A stretch of 41,770 bases of DNA from the NCBI GenBank assembly GCA_013822585.1, contig PNKG01000004.1:1-41770 (forward strand), written 5' to 3'. Below are positions 8,110 to 16,087 of this stretch, piece by piece (positions within the stretch are counted from its first letter, which is position 1; each line of letters starts with the position of its first letter). The notes under the pieces were generated by a model that saw nothing but the letters and a program-made list of their open reading frames with translations, had not been told where the DNA came from and made no database searches. The DNA is from Opitutus sp. GTDB lineage: Bacteria > Verrucomicrobiota > Verrucomicrobiia > Opitutales > Opitutaceae. The position numbers and the translations under genes are program-made.

Positions 8110-11100
8110 TCAGAAGGCGACCGTGGCGGTGAGGTTGAAGGCGCGGGGCTGGAGGTAGAGGTAGCTGGTGGGAACGGTGACGCGGTTGGGTTTCGAGATG
8201 TCGCCGTTCGGGGCGCGGAGGCCGGCGCCGATGTAGACGAGGCGGTCCTCGTCGAGCAGGTTGGTGATGGAGAGGGCGAGGTTGAGGGTGCGGCGGTCGC
8301 GGAGTTTGATCTCGTAGCCGAGCGTGCCGGTCATCGTGTAGTAGGTGGGCATGTAGACGCGGGTGGTGGCGTCGACTGCCGGGTCGTCGATGGCGGTGGC
8401 GGGGTTTGCGGGGTTGACGATGGTGTCGGCGCCGCGATTGCCGATGGCCTTGCGACCGATAAATTGCACGCCGGCGCCGACGCGGAGGTTTTTGAGGATG
8501 CCGCTGGGGAAGCGGTAGTCGGTGTAGAGGTTGGCGGTGAAGCGGGGCTGGTCGCTGTAGGTTTTCACGGTGGGGTCGCTGGTGCGCTTGAAGGTCTGGA
8601 TGTCGTTCCAGGCGGTGGCGGCGGCGGAGGCGTCGGGGGAGCGGTTCGCGACGGGAATGGCGGTGTCGACGGTGGCGACGTTGCTGGAGTCGATCAGCAC
8701 GCCGGCATCGAGGACGATCTGGCGGAGGGTGGATTCGTTGGCGTTGAGGTAGGCCCACTGCTGCTGATTGTCGTTCGAGGTGAGGGTCTCGGGGAAGCTC
8801 GCGTTGGCGCTGAGGCGCCAGTTCGGGGTGAGGTTGGCGACGATGTCGATTTCGTAGCCGTTGGCTTCCTGATCGCGGAAGTCGAAGGTGGGGGAGGGGA
8901 CTTCGGGGAGGCCGCGCGTGTTGAGGCCGTTGGGGTCCTGGTTGCCGACGGGGTTGGCGGCGGCGAGGGTGGCGTATTTGCGGGTCTGGCCGGTGTTGTC
9001 GAAGGAGTTGTTGTATTGGACGGAGTAGTATTTGCCGAAGCTGGCGCTGAGGCGGCCGCCGAGGAGGGTGAAGCGCAGGCCGGCGTCCCAGCCTTCGCTC
9101 CTGCCGGGGGGCAGGGCGCTGCCGTTGATGGTGATGCCGGCGCCGGGGGGGTTGAAGGATTCGGCGAAGTTGCCGTAGGCGCTGGCCCAGGGGAGCAGGT
9201 GAAGGACGCCGCCGTAGGTGAGGGTGTCGACGGTGACGTCGATGCCCGGGGAGGAGAAGTCGTCGCGGAAGCGGTCTTGGGCGTATTGGGGGAGCGGGAC
9301 GCCGTTGGCGTCGCGGGGGCGGGTGAGCGCGGGGAGGTTGGCGGTGCCGGTGACGTTGCCGTTGGCGTCGCGGGGGCGGTAGGCGAGGTTCCAGTAGTCG
9401 GCGGGGGCGAGGGGGCGGTAGTAGGCGGTCTGGCCGTTCCAGTTGGCCGGGTAGTCGGCGGCGACGGAGTTGGCGCTGCCGATCATGGTGTAGAGGTTGC
9501 GCTGGAGTTGGTCGCGGCGGGCGCCGGCGATGAGGTTGAGGCGGCCTTTGAGGAGCTTGGCGTTGAGGGCGGCCTGCAGGTAGGAGAAACTGGTGTCGGA
9601 GCGGCGGAAGTTGCCGGGGCTGCGCAGATCGAGGATCTTGGAGACTGGGTAGCTCTGGGTGGTGCCGGCGACGGGGTCGACGTAGCTGATTTGGTCGGGC
9701 ACCGTCATGGGGGAGTTGAGCTGGTTCCAGTAGTAGCGGTAGTTGAAGAAGTCGGCGTTGGCGCGGCGGCGGATGTCCGGGTTGCGGTTCATCACGAAGT
9801 TGTAGCCGAGGACTTGGTTGTCGACGGTGCGGAAGCCGGCGATGAGGTTGGCGCGGAAATCGCCCCAGCGGGTGTTGTTGAAGACGAGGGCGGCGGCGGC
9901 GCGGGCTTCGGTGATCTCGTTCTTGTAGTAGTAGGTGGCGAAGATGGAGTCGCTGTAGACCTGGCCGAAGTTGGGGTTGGTGGCGCCGCTGGGGAGGGTC
10001 TTGTTGATGTCGATGTAGGCGGTGCCCATGCGGGAGGCGACGGCCTCGACCGTCTTGGTGGTGGAGACGCGGGTGCCGGCGACCTCGAGGAAGAGGTGCT
10101 CGCCTTGCTGGTGCTCGAGGAAGGCGGCGATCGAATCGAATTTGTATTCGAGGGTGGGCGCGTTGGGCTGGATGACGGTCCGGCGGGTCGGGCGGCGGAA
10201 AGGCGAACCGGCTTCGGCGAGACGGTAGAGGGCGTCCATGTCGTAGACGTTGCCGAGGAAGGGGCCGCCGTTGATGTTGAGGTTGGCGGTGGAGAGGGCG
10301 AGGACGCCGCCGACCGGCACGGCGGCGTTGGCGCCGCCGCCCTGGGTGCGCCAGGTGTTGGCCCAGTTGATGACGGTGCTGCCATCGGAGCCGGGCACGT
10401 AGAGCGGATAGGGGGAGGTGCTGGAGCCGACGCGGGCGATGCCTTTGGCGTCGGAGTTGGTGATGGTGGCGATGGGGGCGGCGACGGTGGTGGCGCCGTC
10501 CCAGCCGGAGACGCCGTCGCTCATGGTCTCGCGGCCCATGATGGTGCTCTGCTTGTAGGTTTCGTATTCGGCGCGCACGACCGTGCGCTGAAACGGGCGC
10601 CAGGTCGTGGTGAAGTGGACGCCGCGGCGGTTGTCGAATTCGAGATCGCGCCAGGTGTCGGCATCCTGCCAGAGGGTGTTGAGGCGGAAGGCGAGCTGGC
10701 CGTTGAGGGCGTAATTGCCGTCGAGGTTGAAGCGGTATTTGTTCCACGAGCCGATGAGCACGGAGGCTTTGCCGAAGCTCTTGTCGGTGCGGGCTTGCTT
10801 GGTCATGCCGATGACGGTGCCGCCGAGGCCGGAGGTGCCGATGAGGAGGGCGTTGGGGCCGCGGGCGAAGTCGATGCGCTCCTGGCTGTAGGTGTCGGAG
10901 TTCATGCCGAGCTGGAAGAAGTTGCGCTGCTGGCCGCCGGCGATGCGGAGGCCGCGGGACATGACGGAGGAGTTGGCTTCGCCGTCGTTGTAACGGTAGG
11001 AGCTGGTGTCCTGGAGGGGCAGGTAGGAGCCGACGGCCCAAGTCATGGCTTTTTCGGTGTCGAACAGGCTGAGGACATCGAGGAAGTCCCGGGTGATGAC

Positions 11101-11628
11101 CGAGTAGGCGATGGGGGTGTCTTTCAGGTCGGTGGAGAGACGGCCGCCGGCGAGGGAGCTGGAAGCGACAAAACCGTCGTCCTTCTCGGTGACGACGGTG
11201 AAGGGGGAAAGCGTGAGGACGCCGTCGTCGCGGGGGGCGACGGTCGGTTCGGGGGCGCGCGGCGCGGGCGCGGGGTTTTCTTTCGGCGGAGCGGGTGGCG
11301 GCTCGCGGCGGAGGGTGAACGCGCCGGTCTTCACATCCTCGACGGCGGTGAGTCCGGTGCCGGCGAGCAGACGGTTGAGCGCCTCGCGCGCCGTCAGCTC
11401 TCCCTGCACCGCGGCGGTCCGCACGCCGGCCACGGTCTGGGCGGGGAAGACGATCTCGACGCCGCCTTGCTTGGCGGCCTGCTTCAAAGTCGTCGCCGCG
11501 TCGCCGGCGGGGACGTCGAAGTTCTTCCGCCGTTCGTTGGGCGCGGCGAAAGCCTGCGTGACGGCAATAAGCAGGAGAGCGAACGACGCCCAGCGGCGGG
11601 CGGCCGGGAAGCGGGGGATTTTTCTCAT
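8110..11628 (-). CDS. TonB-dependent receptor with N-terminal STN (secretin/TonB) signalling domain
   Basis: Signal peptide, NFDVPAGDAATTLKQAAKQGGVEIVFPAQTVAGVRTAAVQGELTAREALNRLLAGTGLTA (STN), then a plug/beta-barrel with GPNALLIGTSGLGGTVIGMTKQ and C-terminal aromatic strand RAFNLTATVAF. Confidence 0.9.
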   Translation of the reverse strand: MRKIPRFPAARRWASFALLLIAVTQAFAAPNERRKNFDVPAGDAATTLKQAAKQGGVEIVFPAQTVAGVRTAAVQGELTAREALNRLLAGTGLTAVEDVKTGAFTLRREPPPAPPKENPAPAPRAPEPTVAPRDDGVLTLSPFTVVTEKDDGFVASSSLAGGRLSTDLKDTPIAYSVITRDFLDVLSLFDTEKAMTWAVGSYLPLQDTSSYRYNDGEANSSVMSRGLRIAGGQQRNFFQLGMNSDTYSQERIDFARGPNALLIGTSGLGGTVIGMTKQARTDKSFGKASVLIGSWNKYRFNLDGNYALNGQLAFRLNTLWQDADTWRDLEFDNRRGVHFTTTWRPFQRTVVRAEYETYKQSTIMGRETMSDGVSGWDGATTVAAPIATITNSDAKGIARVGSSTSPYPLYVPGSDGSTVINWANTWRTQGGGANAAVPVGGVLALSTANLNINGGPFLGNVYDMDALYRLAEAGSPFRRPTRRTVIQPNAPTLEYKFDSIAAFLEHQQGEHLFLEVAGTRVSTTKTVEAVASRMGTAYIDINKTLPSGATNPNFGQVYSDSIFATYYYKNEITEARAAAALVFNNTRWGDFRANLIAGFRTVDNQVLGYNFVMNRNPDIRRRANADFFNYRYYWNQLNSPMTVPDQISYVDPVAGTTQSYPVSKILDLRSPGNFRRSDTSFSYLQAALNAKLLKGRLNLIAGARRDQLQRNLYTMIGSANSVAADYPANWNGQTAYYRPLAPADYWNLAYRPRDANGNVTGTANLPALTRPRDANGVPLPQYAQDRFRDDFSSPGIDVTVDTLTYGGVLHLLPWASAYGNFAESFNPPGAGITINGSALPPGRSEGWDAGLRFTLLGGRLSASFGKYYSVQYNNSFDNTGQTRKYATLAAANPVGNQDPNGLNTRGLPEVPSPTFDFRDQEANGYEIDIVANLTPNWRLSANASFPETLTSNDNQQQWAYLNANESTLRQIVLDAGVLIDSSNVATVDTAIPVANRSPDASAAATAWNDIQTFKRTSDPTVKTYSDQPRFTANLYTDYRFPSGILKNLRVGAGVQFIGRKAIGNRGADTIVNPANPATAIDDPAVDATTRVYMPTYYTMTGTLGYEIKLRDRRTLNLALSITNLLDEDRLVYIGAGLRAPNGDISKPNRVTVPTSYLYLQPRAFNLTATVAF

Positions 11629-11735
11629 CGGGGTGCGGTGGGTTCGGCTACAAGACGGGCGGGCGGGCAAATCACGCTAAAGCCTGTTGCGCGGCGGGCG
11701 CCGGGGCGGGCTCGTGCCCGCCGCCCGCGGGGGCG

Positions 11736-12749
11736 TCAACGCGCGGCGTGCAGCGCGATGCGATCGCCCGCGCGCTCGGCGCGGATGGCGCCGTTGGCCT
11801 CGAGCAGGCGGACGAATCCTTCGACGTTGTCGGAACGGAAAGTCAGCATGATCGGGAGTGACGCCGGCGCATCGGGCGCCAGCACGAGCTGGGTCGTGTT
11901 GCGGAGGTTGAACTCGGCGACGACTTCGGAGAGCGGCGTGGAGTTGAAGTCGAGCAGGCGCGGCTGCCAGGCGAGGGCGCGCGCGATCTCGGCCGCGGAA
12001 ACGGTCGCGACGGAGGGCGGGGCGGCCGCGGCGTCTGCGAGCGGCACGAGGGCGCGGCGGCCGGCCTCGAGCAACGGCAGCTCGGGCGCGAGCACGCCGG
12101 CGACGGGCGGCGGCGCCACGTGCACCTTGCCCTCGGTGACGAGGACTTCGACGGCGCCGGCGGCGAGGCGGACGTTGAATGCCGTGCCGACCGCGCGCAC
12201 GGCCACGCCTTCGGCGCTGACGATGAACGGGCGCGCGGGATTCTTCGCCACGGTGAAAAACGCCTCGCCGTGGCGCAGCACGACGCGGCGCTCGCCGGCG
12301 GTGTAATGCACCTCGACCTCGGAGCCGCCGCGTAATTCCACCGTCGAGCCGTCTTCGAGCACGCGCTGGCTGTAGCGGGGCGCCGTCGCCAGCGCCGCGG
12401 GCGCAGGCGCGGGTTTTTCCCAGAAGACCGCCACCGCGAACGCCGCGGCGGCGGCGAGCGGCACTCCCCAGCCGAGGGCGACCCGCCAAGGACGGCGCGG
12501 CCGCGGCTTGGCCAGCAGATCGGGGTTGGGTTCCGCGCTATGCTCGGGCCGCCATTGCGCGAGCAAGTTGAACTCCTTCCAAGTGCGCTGGTGCTGGGCC
12601 AAGCGCTCGCCGTGCCGGGGGTCGGCTGCAAGCCAGTGGAAAAACTCGTCCTGTTCGGCCGCGGTCAGACCGCGGTCGCGCCGGACGACCCAGGCGGCGG
12701 CGGCGCGGTCGATGCGCTCGGTTTCGGCGCTTTTCGTCGGATCCGTCAC
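11736..12749 (-). CDS. FecR-like anti-sigma factor
   Basis: HWLAADPRHGERLAQHQRTWKEF N-domain, one TM segment, YSQRVLEDGSTVELRGGSEVEVHYTAGERRVVLRHGEAFFTVAKNPARPFIVSAEGVAVRAVGTAFNVR FecR core. GTG start at 12749 overlaps the sigma factor stop. Confidence 0.9.
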   Translation of the reverse strand: MTDPTKSAETERIDRAAAAWVVRRDRGLTAAEQDEFFHWLAADPRHGERLAQHQRTWKEFNLLAQWRPEHSAEPNPDLLAKPRPRRPWRVALGWGVPLAAAAAFAVAVFWEKPAPAPAALATAPRYSQRVLEDGSTVELRGGSEVEVHYTAGERRVVLRHGEAFFTVAKNPARPFIVSAEGVAVRAVGTAFNVRLAAGAVEVLVTEGKVHVAPPPVAGVLAPELPLLEAGRRALVPLADAAAAPPSVATVSAAEIARALAWQPRLLDFNSTPLSEVVAEFNLRNTTQLVLAPDAPASLPIMLTFRSDNVEGFVRLLEANGAIRAERAGDRIALHAAR

Positions 12750-13282
12750 GGTGAACTCCTTTCGCGCCGGTATTTCGCCATGAACTGCGTGCATTTCTGC
12801 ACCCCGATCGTGAGCTGGGCGGAGACCGTGTGCTCGGAGATGCCGAGCCGCCGGGCGATGTCGGACTGCGACAGGCCGTAGACCTTGCGCAGGGTGAAGA
12901 CCTGGCGGCAGCGGTCGGGCAGGGATTGGATGGCTTCGGTCAAGAGTTCGAGTTCCTGGTTGCGGGCGACGGTCTCGGCGACGTCGTCGGCGTCATACAA
13001 GACGTCCCAGCCCTCGGCATCCACTAAAGGGGCGGAGGGCGCGACGTGCCGGTGGCGGATGCGGTCCAGCGCGAGATTGCGGGCGGTGGCGAAGAGAAAG
13101 GCCTTCGGCGAGTCGAGGCGCCCCCGGGCATGGGCGCGCAGCACGCGGAGGAAAGCCTCCTGCACCACGTCGTCCAGCTCCAGGCCCGAGGGGAAACGGC
13201 TGCGCAGCCACGCGCGGAGCATCGGCTCGTGCGGCAGCACGTGCGCGGCGAACCAGTGCGAATGGGGGGAGTCCTGGGGCAA
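12746..13282 (-). CDS. ECF (FecI-like) RNA polymerase sigma factor
   Basis: LRSRFPSGLELDDVVQEAFLRVLRAHARGRLDSPKAFLFATARNLALDRIRHR (region 2) and QSLPDRCRQVFTLRKVYGLSQSDIARRLGISEHTVSAQLTIGVQKC (region 4). Confidence 0.93.
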   Translation of the reverse strand: MPQDSPHSHWFAAHVLPHEPMLRAWLRSRFPSGLELDDVVQEAFLRVLRAHARGRLDSPKAFLFATARNLALDRIRHRHVAPSAPLVDAEGWDVLYDADDVAETVARNQELELLTEAIQSLPDRCRQVFTLRKVYGLSQSDIARRLGISEHTVSAQLTIGVQKCTQFMAKYRRERSSP

Positions 13283-13395
13283 GGGAGGGAGATCGGGCTG
13301 GCCAACCTTCCTAGACGTTTCACCGGCCCGGAGACACCAAGGAAATCTGCTTCGTTGTTTCCTTGGCGGCGCAAATCCGCCATCGCTGGGGCCCC

Positions 13396-14256
13396 GTGAG
13401 AGACCCCGCGCACACCCAATCCGTCGGCCTGCTGCTGCTCGCCGCGCTCTGCTGGAGCATCGGCGGAGTGCTGATGAAGCTGGTGGACTGGCCGCCGTTC
13501 GCCGTGGGCGGCGGGCGCGGCTTGGTCGCGGCGCTGTTCCTGCTCGCGGTGACGTGGCGCGAGCGGCCGCTGCGCTGGGGCTGGCTGCCGCTGGCCACGG
13601 CGCTGGCCTACACGGGCTGCACGCTGCTCTTCGCCGCGGCGACGAAGCTCACCACCGCCGCCAACGCCATCCTGCTCCAATACACCGCGCCCGCCTACGT
13701 CGCCCTGCTCGGCGCGTGGGTGCTGCGCGAGCACCCGACACGCGCGGACTGGCTGACCATCGCCGCGGTGTTCGCGGGCCTGGGCGTGTTCCTCTACGAC
13801 GGCCTGCGGCTCAACGACGTCGCCGGCATCCTGTTCGCCATCGCCAGCGGCGTGAGCTTCGCCGTCATGATCGTGCTGCTGCGCCTGCAAAAGGACAACG
13901 CGCCGCTCGGGGCGATCATCGTCGGCAATTTCCTCGGGTTTCTCATCGGGCTGCCGTCCATGCTGGCCGCGCCGCTGCCGGACGCGCGCAGCCTCGGCGC
14001 GCTGCTGCTCCTCGGCTGCGTGCAGCTCGGTTTCGCCTACCGGCTCTACACCCGCGCCATCCGGCACGTCACCGCGCTGGAAGGCGTGCTCATCCCCGTG
14101 ATCGAGCCGATCCTCAATCCGATCTGGGTCATGCTCGTCGTCGGCGAAAAACCCACGGCGCTCTCCCTGCTCGGCGGCGGGATCGTGCTCGCGGCGGTCA
14201 CGTGGCGCGCCGTCGCCTCGCTCCGCCGGTCGCCGCCGGAGGTGCGGCCGGGGTGA
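13396..14256 (+). CDS. EamA/DMT-family permease
   Basis: LLLLAALCWSIGGVLMKLVDWPP...; two repeated EamA halves; conserved VIEPILNPIWVMLVVGEKPT. Confidence 0.88.
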   Translation: MRDPAHTQSVGLLLLAALCWSIGGVLMKLVDWPPFAVGGGRGLVAALFLLAVTWRERPLRWGWLPLATALAYTGCTLLFAAATKLTTAANAILLQYTAPAYVALLGAWVLREHPTRADWLTIAAVFAGLGVFLYDGLRLNDVAGILFAIASGVSFAVMIVLLRLQKDNAPLGAIIVGNFLGFLIGLPSMLAAPLPDARSLGALLLLGCVQLGFAYRLYTRAIRHVTALEGVLIPVIEPILNPIWVMLVVGEKPTALSLLGGGIVLAAVTWRAVASLRRSPPEVRPG

Positions 14257-14927
14257 AGGGGGCCGCCGACTCCGACCCGCGCGAAGGCGTGGTGCTGTTG
14301 CACGGCGTGGCGCTCTCGGGCTGGGTGATGCGGCCGCTGGCGCGCGCGCTCGGGCGCGCCGGCTACCGGGTGGTGAACCTCGGTTATCCCTCGCGCACCA
14401 TGCCGGCCGCGCAGATCGCGGACCGGTGGCTGCCGGACGCGCTGCGCGCCCACGCCGTGGCGCGGGCGCCGCGCCTGCACTTCGTGGTCCATTCGCTCGG
14501 CAGCCTCGTCATGCGCCTCCACCTGCGCCGCCGCCGCCCGGCGAACCTCGGACGCGTGGTCATGCTCGGCCCGCCCAACCACGGCAGCGCCGCGGCCGAC
14601 CACGCGAGCCGGAACGGATTTCTGCGGTGGCTGATGGGCGTCAATCTCGGGCCGCTCGGCACGGGCGCCGGCTCGCTCGCCGCGCAGCTCGGCCCGGCGG
14701 ACTTCGAGGTCGGCATCATCGCCGGCACGGGGCGCCTCAATCCGCTGTTCAACGGCGTGTTGGCCGGCCACCGCCACGACGGCGTTGTGACGCTGGAATC
14801 GGCGCGGCTGGAGGGCATGGGCGACTTCCTGGTCGTGCCGCATTCGCACACGGCGATGCTCTGGCGGAGCGGCGTGATCGCGCAGGTGCTGGCCTTCCTG
14901 CGCGACGGCCGGTTCGCGCGGCCGTGA
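14253..14927 (+). CDS. Alpha/beta hydrolase (lipase/esterase-like)
   Basis: VVLLHGVALSGWVMRPLARAL oxyanion region and HFVVHSLGSLVMRL nucleophile elbow. GTG start overlaps the upstream TGA. Confidence 0.8.
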   Translation: MKGAADSDPREGVVLLHGVALSGWVMRPLARALGRAGYRVVNLGYPSRTMPAAQIADRWLPDALRAHAVARAPRLHFVVHSLGSLVMRLHLRRRRPANLGRVVMLGPPNHGSAAADHASRNGFLRWLMGVNLGPLGTGAGSLAAQLGPADFEVGIIAGTGRLNPLFNGVLAGHRHDGVVTLESARLEGMGDFLVVPHSHTAMLWRSGVIAQVLAFLRDGRFARP

Positions 14928-14959
14928 CCCACGGCGCCGCGCCAGTGCCCGGGAGCAGT

Positions 14960-15031
14960 TGTAACCTATTAGGTTACATTGGCATCATCCTTTCTGAGGG
15001 AGCCGGTGGATTTGTAACCTAATGGGTTACA
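14960..15031. repeat. Palindrome pair (14960-14978 and 15013-15031)
   Basis: TGTAACCTATTAGGTTACA and TGTAACCTAATGGGTTACA, 53 bp apart, in opposite centre-base orientation, between convergent genes. Confidence 0.93.
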
Positions 15032-15080
15032 ACTGAAGAACCGGGGCCGCGGCGCGGAACGCGGCTTTCGGCATCGCAGG

Positions 15081-16049
15081 TCAGGGCGTTGCGGGTTTCG
15101 GCGGGCGGAGCTGGATGAGGATGTTGGCCGCCGTGATCAGGCCGCCGCCGAGCAGCAGATGCCAGGTGAGCGACTCGTTCGGATAGTTGAAGCCGGCCCA
15201 GGCCGAGAGCAGCCCCGGCAGGAAGAGGGCCATGACCGAGGTGAAGATCGGCTCGGTGCAGTAGATCAGCCCGGCCTCGGTTGCGGTGATGGCGGGCTGC
15301 CACTTGTTCATCAGGGTGAATGACCCGATGGTGCAGAAGCCCGTGAGCAGCACCGTGAACGCGAGCCAGGGCATGTGCGTCCAAGGCACGAGCACGTCGG
15401 CCGGCGACGGGGCGCTGAGCAGGGCCATCGTGGAAAAGACCGCCGCCTCGGCGCCGAACATCACGGCGGTGACGGGGAGCGCGCGGTTGCCGGCGTAACC
15501 CTTGTTCTCAAGCACGAAGATCTGCCACATGAAGAAGCCGGAGCTGATCAGCGTCTCCAGTTCGCCGCGCCCCAGATGCAGGGTGCGGAAATTGAAGCCC
15601 GAGAGGATCGCGACGCCGGCCAGCACGAGCACGCTGCAAATCCAGACGACCGGGCGCGGCCAGTGGCGGGCGCGCACCGCGACGCAGATCGGGATCATCA
15701 GGGCGTAGAACTGGGTGAGGAAGGCCGAGGTCGAGGCGCTGGTGAATTGCAGGCCGTCGGTCTGGAGGAGCATGCCGCAGGAGGCCGACGCGCCGAGGAG
15801 CAGGCCCTGCCGGATCTCCGGGCGCGTGATGTCGGCGAGCTGGCGCCGGGCGATGGCCCACAGGAACGCCCCGCCGAGGATGAAGCGCGGCGCGATGCAC
15901 ATCGCCGTGATGAACCAGGTGCTGCTTGCCGGCAGGAGCTGCGCGTGCGCGGAGCCGATGGCCTTGATGAGCGGGAAGCTGATGCCCCAGAAGAAATTCG
16001 CCAGCAGCAGCATCCCGAGTGCGGTGGTGTGCGGGGCGCGGGCGTTCAT
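15081..16049 (-). CDS. EamA/DMT-family permease
   Basis: MNARAPHTTALGMLLLANFFWGISFPLIKAIG...; two EamA halves, AGLIYCTEPIFTSVMALFLPG. Confidence 0.88.
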   Translation of the reverse strand: MNARAPHTTALGMLLLANFFWGISFPLIKAIGSAHAQLLPASSTWFITAMCIAPRFILGGAFLWAIARRQLADITRPEIRQGLLLGASASCGMLLQTDGLQFTSASTSAFLTQFYALMIPICVAVRARHWPRPVVWICSVLVLAGVAILSGFNFRTLHLGRGELETLISSGFFMWQIFVLENKGYAGNRALPVTAVMFGAEAAVFSTMALLSAPSPADVLVPWTHMPWLAFTVLLTGFCTIGSFTLMNKWQPAITATEAGLIYCTEPIFTSVMALFLPGLLSAWAGFNYPNESLTWHLLLGGGLITAANILIQLRPPKPATP

Positions 16050-16087
16050 GGGCAAAGCAGGGGGCGTAGGCGCGGGCGCGGGCGGCG

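Noticed and set aside
14960-15031. Interpretation of the palindrome repeats as a CRISPR array
   Set aside because: Copies are scattered over 34 kb with only two per cluster and no cas genes; unit and spacing are not CRISPR-like.
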